Assembly: GCA_934438135.1 (NCBI GenBank)
Contig: CAKSBP010000003.1
Span: 56,652-120,651 of the forward strand
DNA length: 64,000 nt
Origin: an uncultured Clostridium sp.
GTDB lineage: Bacteria > Bacillota > Clostridia > Lachnospirales > Lachnospiraceae
Direction of reading: 5' to 3'
How positions within the stretch are numbered: position 1 is the stretch's first letter; every line of letters begins with the position of its first letter. The notes under the pieces were generated by a model, which ran no database searches, was not told the DNA's origin, and was given only the letters and a program-made list of their open reading frames with translations. Both the position numbers and the translations under genes were made by a program. Positions 45,203-54,559 of this stretch are shown here, in pieces.

Positions 45203-47776
45203 ATGAAATGCAGCAGGAGAAAAACATGTATTATTGCAGTGATTCTAATTATTACAAATCTGTTTTATACAGATTTAACGATGACTCCAACTAAAGTACA
45301 GGCTGATGTTATAAAGGAAGTGCGGGATAATGTAGTTAAAATCAGCCTAAATGAGTCAGGGAAGCTTGTGTGTTATCTGGAATCTCGTATTGGTAAGGAA
45401 ACGCAGTCAGTGGCTAGGATAAATGTCTATAGTAAAGAAGACAGTTTCTATCTGTTCCTCCCATCTTATATTGAACTCACTTCGACAAAACTGGAAGTGG
45501 AATCAAAGGTGCAAGGTACGATACAGTTTGACGGTGTAGCAAATACAGAGCTTGTTCAGGGATGTCTGACGAAGGGGGAGCACACCATAACTTTTGGTGG
45601 AAGTACAATTTCACTTATAATAATGCAGTCAGAACATCTGGCAGCAATGTTTCTTACAACAGAAGAACTAGATAAAATACATGCAGATAAGCATTATAAG
45701 ACAAAGGGGGCTATGACGCTCATAACATCAGATGGAGAAATAGAGTATCATGGTGAATTGACTCAACTTAAGACAAGAGGAAATTCTACATTTTATAATG
45801 ATAAAAAACCATATCAGATTAAACTGAGTAATCCTACAGAATTATTGGGAATGAAAAAGGCAAAGACATGGATTCTATTAGCCAATGCAAATGATCAGTC
45901 GGCAATACGGAATAAAATTGCTTATGATATGGCACAGGCTGTAGGCCTTCAATACAGTATAAGCAGTGAATGGATAGAACTTTATATTAATGGTGAATAT
46001 TATGGAAACTATTTATTAAGCGAGAAAGTTGAAATTGCAGAAAACAGGGTGGACATTTCTAATCTGGAAAAAGAAACTAAAAAAGTAAATCCTGGAATTC
46101 AGTTGGATTCTCTTCCTGTATTTGGTGCAAAAAAAGGTGCAAAAGGAGAAACAAAGGGAGTTGAGATTCCCAATAATCCATTGGATATTACAGGTGGGTA
46201 TCTTTTAGAAGCTGAGGTGACGAATCGTTACGAAGATGAGATAAGCGGTTTTGTAACGAAGGAAAACCAGCCTATTGTGATAAAACAGCCAGAATATGCG
46301 TCGAAAGCCCAGGCTGAGTATATTTCGGATATATTTCAGAAGTTTGAGGATGCAGTTTTTTCACAGAATGGAATTCATCCAAAGACAAAGAAGCATTATT
46401 CTGAATATTTTGATATGACATCTTTTGTAAAACGGTATATTATCGATGAGATTTCGAAAAATATTGATGCTGGGATGACAAGCAGCTTTTTTTATAAACC
46501 AGCTGGAGAGAATGCACTTGTTTATTCTGGACCATGCTGGGATTATGACATCTCGCTTGGAAGGTACTGGGGGATTTTAGTTAATCCAACGGGATTAGGG
46601 TATCAAAAGTTTACAGAAAATGACACTGCAAATTGGTATGTGGAATTGTATAAGTTTGTATCATTTAGAAATCAAATCCGTACTATATATAATGTAGTGT
46701 TTAAGCCAGTGCTCGAAGAGATGATGCAGGAAAGGATACCAGGGTATATAGATATGTTATCTGCTTCGCTTGATATGAATGAAATCCGTTGGCCGGATGA
46801 GGAATATGGTATTACTTATAAGCAGGATCAAAAAGAGGTGTATTCTTTTTTAGAAAAAAGAATAGCATGGCTGAATACAATATGGACACCAGAACTTGAG
46901 GAGGAAATGCCAGAGGAAACTCCGGCACCAGAGGAAACTCCGGCACCAGAGGAAACTCCGGCACCAGAAGAACCCCCGACGCCAGAAGAAACTCCGGCAC
47001 CAGAAGAAACTCCGGCACCAGAAGAAACCCCGACGCCAGAAGAAACTCCGACGCCAGAAGAAACTCCGACGCCAGAAGAAACTCCGATACCAGAGGAAAC
47101 TCCGGCACCAGAAGAACCCCCGACGCCAGAAGAAACTCCGACGCCAGAGGAAACCCCGATACCAGAAGTAACTCCGACGCCGGAAGTCATTCAAAGACCA
47201 ATAAAACCAAAGAAAATTCAGGGATTAAAAGTATCTGATTATACGGCTTCTAGTGTTACGCTGAAATGGAGACGGGATACTACAGCAGATGGATATAAAA
47301 TCTATCGATTTGAGCCGAAAATGAAAAAATATATTTTAGCGAAAACCATAAGGAGAAATGAAAAAATATCTTTTACGGATACAAAGAGAAGCAGCAGTAA
47401 TACCTATAAGTATCGTGTGACAGCCTTTAAAGGAAAGTATAACGGTGAATTTGCATACATCACTGGATGTACAAAACCAGCGAAACTCTCAATTTCGCAA
47501 ATTCAGTCTCCAAGTAAAGGAAACGTAAAGCTTACATGGAAAAAGGATAATGCAGTAACGGGATATGAAATTTATTATGCAGCAAAGAAAAATGGGAAAT
47601 ATGCAAGAGCAGCAGTATTTAATAAGAAAAATAGAATAAGCTATATTCATAAAAAACGCTCCAGCGGAAAACGTTATTATTATAGAATACGAAGTTATAA
47701 AAGTATCATCCTAAATGGCAGGAAAGTGAAGATTTATGGTGCATACAGCAGTATAAAAAGTGTGAAAGTAAAATAA
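45203..47776 (+). CDS. Secreted CotH-kinase-family protein with TPxPEE repeat and C-terminal FN3-like domains
   Basis: An 857-aa protein. ATG 45203 follows AGAGGTG; the longer frame from a TTG has no site. The signal peptide (TCIIAVILIITNLFYTDLTM) is followed by a beta domain to about 130. The CotH-like domain spans about 150-570: KTRGNSTF, KKPYQIKLSN, ANANDQSAIRNK, GNYLLSEKVEI and GPCWDYDISLGRYWG with Asp residues that bind metal and ATP in CotH. Then come 15 hexapeptides (573-662) and two FN3-like units (SVTLKWRRDTTADGYKIYRF, NVKLTWKKDNAVTGYEIYYA). CotH kinases phosphorylate surface proteins. There is no sorting signal. Confidence 0.88.
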   Translation: MKCSRRKTCIIAVILIITNLFYTDLTMTPTKVQADVIKEVRDNVVKISLNESGKLVCYLESRIGKETQSVARINVYSKEDSFYLFLPSYIELTSTKLEVESKVQGTIQFDGVANTELVQGCLTKGEHTITFGGSTISLIIMQSEHLAAMFLTTEELDKIHADKHYKTKGAMTLITSDGEIEYHGELTQLKTRGNSTFYNDKKPYQIKLSNPTELLGMKKAKTWILLANANDQSAIRNKIAYDMAQAVGLQYSISSEWIELYINGEYYGNYLLSEKVEIAENRVDISNLEKETKKVNPGIQLDSLPVFGAKKGAKGETKGVEIPNNPLDITGGYLLEAEVTNRYEDEISGFVTKENQPIVIKQPEYASKAQAEYISDIFQKFEDAVFSQNGIHPKTKKHYSEYFDMTSFVKRYIIDEISKNIDAGMTSSFFYKPAGENALVYSGPCWDYDISLGRYWGILVNPTGLGYQKFTENDTANWYVELYKFVSFRNQIRTIYNVVFKPVLEEMMQERIPGYIDMLSASLDMNEIRWPDEEYGITYKQDQKEVYSFLEKRIAWLNTIWTPELEEEMPEETPAPEETPAPEETPAPEEPPTPEETPAPEETPAPEETPTPEETPTPEETPTPEETPIPEETPAPEEPPTPEETPTPEETPIPEVTPTPEVIQRPIKPKKIQGLKVSDYTASSVTLKWRRDTTADGYKIYRFEPKMKKYILAKTIRRNEKISFTDTKRSSSNTYKYRVTAFKGKYNGEFAYITGCTKPAKLSISQIQSPSKGNVKLTWKKDNAVTGYEIYYAAKKNGKYARAAVFNKKNRISYIHKKRSSGKRYYYRIRSYKSIILNGRKVKIYGAYSSIKSVKVK
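46919..47188 (+). repeat. 18-bp tandem repeat encoding TPxPEE
   Basis: Exactly 15 in-frame units of 18 bases (270 bp) with x = Ala, Thr or Ile. Two units begin with Pro instead of Thr, and the last two end in Glu-Val. Higher-order blocks recur (for example the PPTPEE unit appears twice after TPAPEE units), so copy number probably changes by slippage. The protein product is a stiff, acidic, proline-rich spacer between the CotH and FN3-like domains. The reverse strand stays open in all three frames here, an artefact of the repeat. Confidence 0.95.
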
Positions 47777-47785
47777 TTATCAAAA

Positions 47786-47824
47786 GAACGCCACGGCTTT
47801 CTAAAATAGAAACGTGGCGTTTTC
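47786..47824 (+). terminator. Terminator of the CotH-like gene
   Basis: AACGCCACG (47787-47795) pairs with CGTGGCGTT (47813-47821), and TTTC follows. Confidence 0.85.
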
Positions 47825-47868
47825 GATGAAGATGTTTATGGATTTATAAAACAAACCAAGAAATTCTC

Positions 47869-47897
47869 TTGACATTTTTCACAAATTTGACTACTAT
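47869..47897 (+). promoter_or_regulatory. Promoter of the valS T-box transcript
   Basis: TTGACA (47869-47874), 17 bases, TACTAT (47892-47897), giving a transcript start near 47904. Confidence 0.6.
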
Positions 47898-47929
47898 ATA
47901 AGATAACTGTTAAATCAAATAGAAAAATG

Positions 47930-48165
47930 TAATGAAAGAGAGAGTAAATCCGCAGGATTTCACAGAGAGAACTGCCCAAGGCTGTGAGGCGGTTTAAAGA
48001 ATGCAGATTGAACGTAGCTCTGGAACAGTATTTCTGAACCGCGTATGCCAAGTAGGAAGTAACGGCCGGCCACCGTTAGAGGCTTTGAGGTGACAGGAAG
48101 TTTTGTCACGAATAAAGGTGGTACCACGATTCTTCGTCCTTTGGCGATGAGTCTTTTTTTTTGCA
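47930..48165 (+). promoter_or_regulatory. T-box leader controlling valS
   Basis: Stem I begins with AGAGAG near 47938. A GTA (Val) triplet at 48014-48016 in GAACGTAGCTCTG is the likely specifier. The T-box AAGGTGGTACCACG spans 48114-48127 and can pair with the CCA end of uncharged tRNA. A competing terminator follows (GATTCTTCGTC with GGCGATGAGTC), then a nine-T run (48154-48162). Uncharged valine tRNA should stabilise the antiterminator and switch valS on. T-box function is established knowledge; the specifier position is my reading. Confidence 0.92.
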
Positions 48166-48225
48166 TTTTTATGTTACAGAATATCTGTAAACATTATAAT
48201 TATAAGAACACTAAAGGAGAATGTT

Positions 48226-50880
48226 ATGGAAAAAGAATTAAACAAAACCTATAATCCGCATGACATTGAACAGAGATTATATGACAAGTGGATTGCGAAA
48301 AAATATTTTCACGCGGAAGTAGACCGCAGTAAAAAGCCATTTACCATTGTAATGCCTCCTCCAAACGTAACAGGAAAGCTTCATATGGGGCATGCATTAG
48401 ATAATACATTACAAGATACTTTAATTCGTTATAAACGTATGCAGGGGTACAATGCATTATGGATTCCAGGAACAGATCATGCAAGTATTTCAACGGAAGT
48501 AAAGGTTACTAATAAATTAAAAGACGAAGGAATTGACAAACGTGAATTAGGACGTGAAGGTTTTCTTGAAAAAGCATGGGAATGGAAAGAAGAATACGGC
48601 GGAACCATTACAAGCCAGTTAAGAAAAATTGGTTCTTCCTGTGACTGGGACAGAGAACACTTTACAATGGATGAAGAATGTTCTGCAGCAGTAGAAGAGG
48701 TTTTCTGCAAATTATATGATAAAGGATATATTTATCAGGGATCCAGAATCATCAACTGGTGCCCAGTATGTAAAACTTCCATTTCTGACGCAGAGGTTGA
48801 ATATGAGGATCAGGCCGGACATTTCTGGCACATCAAATATCCAATCGTAGGAACAGATGATTTTGTTGAAATCGCAACAACAAGACCAGAAACTATGTTT
48901 GGTGATACCGCCGTTGCAGTTCATCCAGATGACGAACGTTACCAGCACTTAATTGGAAAGATGGTACTTCTTCCAATCGTAAATAAAGAAATTCCTGTTG
49001 TAGCAGATGCTTATGTTGACAAAGAGTTCGGAACTGGTGTTGTTAAGATTACACCTGCTCATGACCCGAATGATTTTGAAGTCGGAAAGAGACATAATCT
49101 TCCTGAAATCAATATCATGAATGACGATGCAACTATTAATGAAAATGGTGGAAAATATGCAGGTCTTGACCGTTATGAAGCAAGAAAGAAACTGGTTGCA
49201 GAATTAGACAGCTTAGGACTTTTAGTAGAAGTAGAAGAACACGTACACAATGTTGGTACTCATGATAGATGTCATACAACCGTTGAACCATTAGTAAAAC
49301 AGCAGTGGTTTGTAAAAATGGAAGAAATGGCAAAACCAGCAATCGAAGCATTAAAGAGCGGAGAATTAAAATTCGTTCCTAGCCGTTTCGATAAGACGTA
49401 TTTAAACTGGCTTGAAAATATCCGTGACTGGTGTATTTCCAGACAGCTATGGTGGGGACATAGAATTCCTGCTTACTATTGTGATGAATGTGGTGAAATT
49501 ACCGTTGCAAAATCCGATAATAAACCAACGAAGTGTCCAAAATGCGGATGTACACATTTAAGACAGGATGAGGATGTACTGGATACCTGGTTCAGTTCAG
49601 CTTTATGGCCATTCTCCACATTAGGCTGGCCAAAAGAAAATAACGACGATTACGATTACTTCTATCCAACAGACGTATTAGTAACTGGTTATGATATTAT
49701 TTTCTTCTGGGTAATCCGTATGGTATTCTCTGGTTTGGAACAGACAGGAAAACTTCCTTTTCACACGGTATTAATCCACGGTCTGGTTCGTGACTCTCAG
49801 GGTAGAAAGATGTCTAAATCCCTTGGAAATGGTATCGATCCACTGGAAATCATTGACCAGTACGGTTCTGATGCATTACGACTGACATTAGTTACAGGAA
49901 ATGCACCAGGAAACGACATGAGATTCTATTATGAAAGAGTAGAAGCAAGCCGTAACTTTGCAAATAAAGTATGGAACGCTTCCCGATTTATCATGATGAA
50001 CTTAGATAAAGCAGAAATTCCAGAAGATATGGAATTAAGCAAGTTAACTCAGGCAGATAAATGGATTTTATCGAAAGTAAATTCTCTTGCAAAAGAAGTT
50101 ACTGAGAACATGGATCACTTTGAACTTGGTATTGCAGTACAGAAAGTTTATGATTTCATCTGGGAGGAATTCTGTGATTGGTATATCGAAATGGTAAAAC
50201 CAAGACTTTACAACGATGAAGATGATACAAAGACAGCTGCATTATGGACATTAAAGACCGTTTTAATTAATTCTTTAAAACTTCTTCATCCTTATATGCC
50301 ATTTATTACAGAAGAAATCTTCTGCACCTTACAGTCTAAAGAAGAGTCTATCATGGTATCTTCATGGCCTGTATTTGAAGAAAGATTCCATTTTGAAAAG
50401 GACGAGCAGGCAGTAGAAATGATTAAAGAAGCTGTAAAAGGTATCCGTAATGTACGTGCAGAAATGAACGTTCCACCTTCAAAAAAAGCGAGAGTAATTG
50501 TTGTTTCTGAAAGTGAAGAAATTCGTGATATATTTGAAACAAGCCGCGTATTCTTTGCAACACTCGGTCACGCAAGTGAAGTTGTTGTTCAGCTTGACAA
50601 AGCAGGCATTGATGACGATGCAGTTTCTGCAGTTATTCATGGTGCTTCCATTTACATGCCATTTGCAGAACTGGTTGACATTGAAAAGGAAATTGAACGT
50701 CTGACAAAAGAAAAACAGAAACTGGAAGGCGAGTTAAAACGTGTTAATGGAATGTTAAACAACGAAAAATTTATGAGCAAAGCACCTGCTTCTAAAGTAG
50801 ATGAGGAAAAAGCCAAATTACAGAAGTACACAGATATGATGGAACAGGTTGTAGAAAGACTTGATAATTTGACGAAATAG
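48226..50880 (+). CDS. valS: Valyl-tRNA synthetase
   Basis: An 884-aa class I synthetase of normal length that charges tRNA-Val with valine using ATP. The HIGH-type motif is in [16 protein letters not shown] (about residues 43-58) and KMSKSLGNG at about 528. The CP1 editing domain lies between ([17 protein letters not shown]). A zinc-binding-like CDECGEI/CPKCGC pair occurs near 420-440. A C-terminal coiled coil ([19 protein letters not shown]) is also typical. AAAGGAGAATGTT precedes ATG 48226. Controlled by the upstream T-box and closed by a strong terminator. Confidence 0.98.
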   Translation: MEKELNKTYNPHDIEQRLYDKWIAKKYFHAEVDRSKKPFTIVMPPPNVTGKLHMGHALDNTLQDTLIRYKRMQGYNALWIPGTDHASISTEVKVTNKLKDEGIDKRELGREGFLEKAWEWKEEYGGTITSQLRKIGSSCDWDREHFTMDEECSAAVEEVFCKLYDKGYIYQGSRIINWCPVCKTSISDAEVEYEDQAGHFWHIKYPIVGTDDFVEIATTRPETMFGDTAVAVHPDDERYQHLIGKMVLLPIVNKEIPVVADAYVDKEFGTGVVKITPAHDPNDFEVGKRHNLPEINIMNDDATINENGGKYAGLDRYEARKKLVAELDSLGLLVEVEEHVHNVGTHDRCHTTVEPLVKQQWFVKMEEMAKPAIEALKSGELKFVPSRFDKTYLNWLENIRDWCISRQLWWGHRIPAYYCDECGEITVAKSDNKPTKCPKCGCTHLRQDEDVLDTWFSSALWPFSTLGWPKENNDDYDYFYPTDVLVTGYDIIFFWVIRMVFSGLEQTGKLPFHTVLIHGLVRDSQGRKMSKSLGNGIDPLEIIDQYGSDALRLTLVTGNAPGNDMRFYYERVEASRNFANKVWNASRFIMMNLDKAEIPEDMELSKLTQADKWILSKVNSLAKEVTENMDHFELGIAVQKVYDFIWEEFCDWYIEMVKPRLYNDEDDTKTAALWTLKTVLINSLKLLHPYMPFITEEIFCTLQSKEESIMVSSWPVFEERFHFEKDEQAVEMIKEAVKGIRNVRAEMNVPPSKKARVIVVSESEEIRDIFETSRVFFATLGHASEVVVQLDKAGIDDDAVSAVIHGASIYMPFAELVDIEKEIERLTKEKQKLEGELKRVNGMLNNEKFMSKAPASKVDEEKAKLQKYTDMMEQVVERLDNLTK

Positions 50881-50887
50881 AAAGAAG

Positions 50888-50919
50888 ACCACAGAAAGCC
50901 TGTAGCTTTCTGTGGTTTT
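50888..50919 (+). terminator. Terminator of valS
   Basis: ACCACAGAAAGC (50888-50899) and GCTTTCTGTGGT (50905-50916) form a perfect 12-bp stem around CTGTA, followed by TTT. Confidence 0.92.
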
Positions 50920-51042
50920 CACACAAACGATAACGGAAAAAAAGTATTGCTTTTTTTTCTTAGAATGTTTATTATGTTATTTAGTAATTTATGTAAAACA
51001 AAAGTGTTTTACAATGTGCGATGAATCAATTGGAGGTTTATC

Positions 51043-51180
51043 ATGATTAATTTTGAAGAAGAGTTAGCAAAATTCAAACCAAGCCTTGATGTAGATCAGG
51101 CTGAGGAAGCCATTAATAATAATGATTTAACGGATGTAACTGACATTTTAAAAGATATAATGAAAGAAATGAAAAAATAA
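51043..51180 (+). CDS. Small conserved-looking protein, 45 aa
   Basis: ATG 51043 sits six bases after TTGGAGG. The product starts MINFEEELAKFKPSLDVDQA and continues with an acidic helix and a Lys-rich end (DILKDIMKEMKK). No membrane segment is present. It lies 31 bases before the zinc-ribbon/TPR gene, so the two are probably co-transcribed. I do not recognise the family. The strong ribosome site and regular helical character support a real gene; function is unknown. Confidence 0.7.
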   Translation: MINFEEELAKFKPSLDVDQAEEAINNNDLTDVTDILKDIMKEMKK

Positions 51181-51211
51181 AATGGCTGCATAACGGAACT
51201 AGGAGGGTAAT

Positions 51212-52594
51212 ATGCGTTGTCCAAAGTGCAATAGTCCAGTATCTTTTAAGCAGAAAAGATGCGAAAGCTGCGGAGAAGATTTGAAGACTTACAAAAAGAT
51301 TATTAGTGCTTCCAATTGTTTTTATAACGATGGATTAACACGAGCAAAGGTACGGGATTTATCTGGCGCGGAAGTGTCTTTGAAAAAGAGTCTGGAACTT
51401 GATAAAACAAATACAGATGCCAGAAATCTGCTTGGATTGGTTTACAATGAAATGGGTGAGACAGTAAATGCCTTAAGCCAGTGGGTAATCAGTAAGCATT
51501 TTCAGGCTGAAGATAATGCGGCTGATGGATATATGAAAGAACTTCAGGAAAATCCGGCTGCACTGGAAACCATCAACCAGACTATAAAAAAATACAATCA
51601 GGCTTTACAGCTTGCCAAAGAAGGAAATGAGGATTTAGCAGCAATCCAGCTTCGTAAGGTGACAAGTCTGAATCCGAAATTTGTGCAGGCCCAACAGCTT
51701 CTTGCACTGCTTTATATTAAAAGCGGTGAAAAAGAAAAGGCAGTGAAATGCCTGAAGAAAGCTGAGAAGGTTGATATTAACAATATAGCAACGATCCGCT
51801 ATCTGAATGAAGTGACCGATGGTACACAGGAAGAGAGCCTAAAAGAAGAAAAGCATGTGCATCATGAAAAGAAACAGGTAAAAGAAAAAGCAGTGATGCC
51901 ATCTTTCGATAAATTCCAGGATAATGGACCAAATATCTGGGTATTTTTAAACCTGATTATTGGTGCAGTCATTGGTATTGCTTTTGTTTATGTATTAATT
52001 GTTCCAACAGTCAAGAAAAATGTTGCAGCAGATTACAAGGATAAGATATCTGCATCGTCTGATTTATCCACATCCAAAGATGCTAAGATTGAGAGTCTAA
52101 AGTCTAAGATTGATGAGCTTAATAATCAGCTGGATGAAAAGGATAAGGACATTCAGAATTTGAAAGACAGCATGATTGATGAGACTGATTATGACAATCT
52201 GTTTGATGCAGTAGAACTGTATCAGCAGGGAAAATATGCAGATGCAGCAGGAAAGCTTGTTGACGTAGATGGAGACAAGCTGACAAGCGGAAAAGCAAAA
52301 GATTATTATAATACAATTAAAGAAGCTACGTTTGAATCCGGTTCAACTACGTTATACAACGATGGAAAGAATAAATATAACGTTGGTAACTATGATGAAG
52401 CAATTCCTCTTTTTGAGAAAGCGCTGAAGTTAAATGACCAGAATGTGGATGCTCTTTATTTCTTAGGAAGAGCATATGACCGTAAGGGTGATACGGATAA
52501 AGCGAAAAAATACTACAATAAAGTAATCAGTGATTTCCCTGATTCCGGAAGGGCAACAGAAGCAACTCAGAAACTTTCTTTTCTAGGTGCTTAA
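51212..52594 (+). CDS. Zinc-ribbon, TPR and coiled-coil single-pass membrane protein
   Basis: A 460-aa protein. The N-terminal zinc ribbon is MRCPKCNSPVSFKQKRCESC. Cytoplasmic TPR units follow (SGAEVSLKKSLELDKTNTDA, QAQQLLALLYIKSGEKEKAV). One membrane helix is at about 247-268 (IWVFLNLIIGAVIGIAFVYV). Outside, a coiled coil (KIDELNNQLDEKDKDIQNL) and further TPR units (DNLFDAVELYQQGKYADAAG, YDEAIPLFEKALKLNDQNVD) complete it. Proteins of this plan usually hold complexes together at the membrane, perhaps in envelope processes (inference). AGGAGGGTAAT precedes ATG 51212. A strong terminator follows. Confidence 0.85.
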   Translation: MRCPKCNSPVSFKQKRCESCGEDLKTYKKIISASNCFYNDGLTRAKVRDLSGAEVSLKKSLELDKTNTDARNLLGLVYNEMGETVNALSQWVISKHFQAEDNAADGYMKELQENPAALETINQTIKKYNQALQLAKEGNEDLAAIQLRKVTSLNPKFVQAQQLLALLYIKSGEKEKAVKCLKKAEKVDINNIATIRYLNEVTDGTQEESLKEEKHVHHEKKQVKEKAVMPSFDKFQDNGPNIWVFLNLIIGAVIGIAFVYVLIVPTVKKNVAADYKDKISASSDLSTSKDAKIESLKSKIDELNNQLDEKDKDIQNLKDSMIDETDYDNLFDAVELYQQGKYADAAGKLVDVDGDKLTSGKAKDYYNTIKEATFESGSTTLYNDGKNKYNVGNYDEAIPLFEKALKLNDQNVDALYFLGRAYDRKGDTDKAKKYYNKVISDFPDSGRATEATQKLSFLGA

Positions 52595-52604
52595 CTTACG
52601 AATG

Positions 52605-52640
52605 AAAATACCTTGTGCAAAATGGCACAAGGTATTTTTT
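52605..52640 (+). terminator. Terminator after the zinc-ribbon/TPR gene
   Basis: AATACCTTGTGC pairs perfectly with GCACAAGGTATT (52625-52636) around AAAATG, followed by TTTT. Confidence 0.92.
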
Positions 52641-52749
52641 GTTACAGCCAGGACATGCAGAAGTGATTTTATTATAAATGGCATGGATGGATTATAACAA
52701 AATTTTTTTAAATAGGTTATGTAAATAAATGTAAAAGAAGGGAAATAAA

Positions 52750-53121
52750 GTGAAGAAAAAAAGAGAAGAAATAAAACGTCAAGGCGAAGAAGTTTCCTAC
52801 CGCATTAAGGATCACTGTCTGATTGTAAAATTAAAAAGTGATTTGGATCATCATGTATCGGTTCAGATTCGAGAACAGGCAGATGGGATTATTGCCAGGG
52901 AAAATATAAAAAATATTATTTTTGATTTTTCAGAGAGCAGTTTTATGGACAGTTCTGGAATTGGTGTAATTATGGGACGATACAAACAGGTGAAATTTAC
53001 TGGAGGAAAGCTGTTTGTAACAGGGGTAACTCCACCGATTGAGCGGATTTTGAAGATATCAGGGCTTTATAAGATTATTGAGAAACAGGCAACCGTAGTC
53101 GATGCACTAAGAGCATTGTAA
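52750..53121 (+). CDS. spoIIAA: Anti-sigma-F factor antagonist SpoIIAA
   Basis: A 123-aa STAS-domain protein. CLIVKLKSDLDHHVSVQIRE starts the fold, and FMDSSGIGVIMGRY carries the regulatory serine (S68 or S69) that SpoIIAB phosphorylates. Unphosphorylated SpoIIAA binds SpoIIAB and frees sigma-F in the forespore. GTG 52750 follows AGAAGGGAAATAAA and gives a 15-residue basic extension before the usual SpoIIAA start; I see no better start codon with a site. First gene of spoIIAA-spoIIAB-sigF. I could not find a convincing sigma-H promoter by eye. Confidence 0.95.
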   Translation: MKKKREEIKRQGEEVSYRIKDHCLIVKLKSDLDHHVSVQIREQADGIIARENIKNIIFDFSESSFMDSSGIGVIMGRYKQVKFTGGKLFVTGVTPPIERILKISGLYKIIEKQATVVDALRAL

Positions 53122-53141
53122 AGACAGGGAGGATAGGGATT

Positions 53142-53582
53142 ATGAACAACACAAACGAAATGATGCTGGAATTTGATGCAAAGTCGGAAAATGAAAGCTT
53201 TGCCAGAGTAGCAGTGGCTGGGTTTATTGCACAGTTGAATCCCAATATGGAAGAAATGGCGGATATTAAGACAGCAGTTTCTGAAGCAGTGACCAATTCG
53301 ATTATCCATGGTTATCAGGAGCAGGAAGGAAAAATCAAAGTCAAATGCAGATTAGAAGATAAGACGGTTTTTCTTGAAGTAACGGATCAGGGCTGTGGAA
53401 TGGAAGATGTTGAAAAAGCCATGGAACCAATGTATACTACAAAACCGGATTTGGAACGTTCGGGAATGGGTTTTGCATTTATGGAGGCATTTATGGATGA
53501 GGTGAAGGTGATTTCCAGTCTTAGTGAAGGGACAACCGTCAAGATGAAACGTACCATAAAAAGCAGCGAAACAGATTCGTAA
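53142..53582 (+). CDS. spoIIAB: Anti-sigma-F factor and serine kinase SpoIIAB
   Basis: A 146-aa GHKL-type kinase. The N-box reads IKTAVSEAVTNSIIHGY, the G1 motif VTDQGCGMEDVEKA, and the G2 region ERSGMGFAFMEAFMDEV; length is normal. It binds and inhibits sigma-F in the predivisional cell and phosphorylates SpoIIAA. GGGAGGATAGGGATT precedes ATG 53142. It lies 20 bases after spoIIAA and 11 before sigF. Confidence 0.97.
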   Translation: MNNTNEMMLEFDAKSENESFARVAVAGFIAQLNPNMEEMADIKTAVSEAVTNSIIHGYQEQEGKIKVKCRLEDKTVFLEVTDQGCGMEDVEKAMEPMYTTKPDLERSGMGFAFMEAFMDEVKVISSLSEGTTVKMKRTIKSSETDS

Positions 53583-53593
53583 GGAGGGTGGTC

Positions 53594-54307
53594 ATGGATA
53601 CGCTCGATTTAATTAAACGGTCTCAGAGTGGCGATAAGGAAGCTAGGGATGAAGTTGTAAAAGGAAATATAGGGCTTGTCTGGAGTATCGTCAGAAGATT
53701 TGCAAACCGTGGATATGAAATGGATGATCTTTTTCAGATTGGAAGCATAGGGCTGATTAAGGCAATTGACAAATTTGATACCAATTATGAGGTGAAATTT
53801 TCAACCTATGCAGTACCAATGATTACAGGCGAGATAAAACGGTTTTTGCGGGACGACGGCATGATTAAGGTCAGCCGGACGTTGAAAGAAACATCGTATA
53901 AAGCCAAGGTTGCAAAAGAGGCGCTGAGTGCTGAATTAGGGCGTGAACCAACGATTGAAGAAGTCAGTAAAAAGACAGATATCCCCGTTGAAAATCTGGT
54001 TATGGCAATGGAAGCCGGTGCAGAAGTAGAATCGCTTTACAAAACCATTTACCAGGGTGATGGGAATGCGATTTATTTAATTGATAAACTGGAGCAGTCC
54101 AGAGATGAAAATGAAAATATGGTGGATCGTCTGGCACTTTATGATATTTTAAATTCTCTGGAGGAAAAAGACCGGGATATTATAAGGCTTCGGTATTTTA
54201 TGAACCGGACGCAGACGGAAATTGCAAAAGAACTTGGAATTTCCCAAGTGCAGGTTTCTAGGATTGAAAAGAAAATTTTAAAAGCAATGCGTGAGAAATT
54301 GGCGTAA
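53594..54307 (+). CDS. sigF: RNA polymerase sporulation sigma factor SigF
   Basis: A 237-aa sigma-70 family protein. Region 2 reads GLVWSIVRRFANRGYEMDDL and FQIGSIGLIKAIDKFDTNY; region 3 and region 4 follow, ending TQTEIAKELGISQVQVSRIE. It is the first forespore-specific sigma factor, held by SpoIIAB until septation. ATG 53594 follows AAGGAGGGTGGTC; a GTG in the same frame at 53588 is part of the ribosome site. Ends the spoIIA operon before a terminator. Confidence 0.97.
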   Translation: MDTLDLIKRSQSGDKEARDEVVKGNIGLVWSIVRRFANRGYEMDDLFQIGSIGLIKAIDKFDTNYEVKFSTYAVPMITGEIKRFLRDDGMIKVSRTLKETSYKAKVAKEALSAELGREPTIEEVSKKTDIPVENLVMAMEAGAEVESLYKTIYQGDGNAIYLIDKLEQSRDENENMVDRLALYDILNSLEEKDRDIIRLRYFMNRTQTEIAKELGISQVQVSRIEKKILKAMREKLA

Positions 54308-54362
54308 ATTGGATTCCTAAAATAGAATAACTTTCCGAATTTGGACGAAAAATATTAGAAGT

Positions 54363-54399
54363 AAAAGCATTAGTAATTATGGTAACTAATGCTTTTTTT
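54363..54399 (+). terminator. Terminator between sigF and the spoVA operon
   Basis: AAAAGCATTAGT (54363-54374) pairs with ACTAATGCTTTT (54385-54395 region) followed by a T run. It separates the two sporulation operons, so spoVA needs its own promoter in the small gap or read-through. Confidence 0.85.
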
Positions 54400-54421
54400 A
54401 TTCAAAAAAGGAGGGATGATT

Positions 54422-54559
54422 GTGAAGTGTAAAAAAATTATTGTCAGCATAATTTCAGCAGCATTGATTGCGGCAATACTTGTGTTCTGTTTTAGTTATA
54501 ATGGTGGTGATGATATGATGACAGAAGGAACACTGGTATCCTCCGGTATTTTCGTATGA
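54422..54559 (+). CDS. Small membrane peptide, 45 aa, coupled to spoVAA
   Basis: GTG 54422 lies seven bases after AGGAGG; an in-frame ATG at 54416 is too close to it. The peptide is a basic start (MKCKKI), one hydrophobic segment (IVSIISAALIAAILVFCFSY) and a polar end (GGDDMMTEGTLVSSGIFV). Its TGA overlaps the ATG of spoVAA (ATGA at 54556-54559), a classic sign of translational coupling. I do not recognise the family; it could be a leader or an accessory part of the SpoVA complex (inference). Confidence 0.7.
   Translation: MKCKKIIVSIISAALIAAILVFCFSYNGGDDMMTEGTLVSSGIFV

Noticed and set aside
46812..47194. Three minus-strand open frames across the CotH repeat, and a CRISPR-like look of the repeat
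   Set aside because: The 18-bp coding repeat keeps the reverse frames open; units are contiguous without spacers, so it is a protein repeat, not CRISPR.
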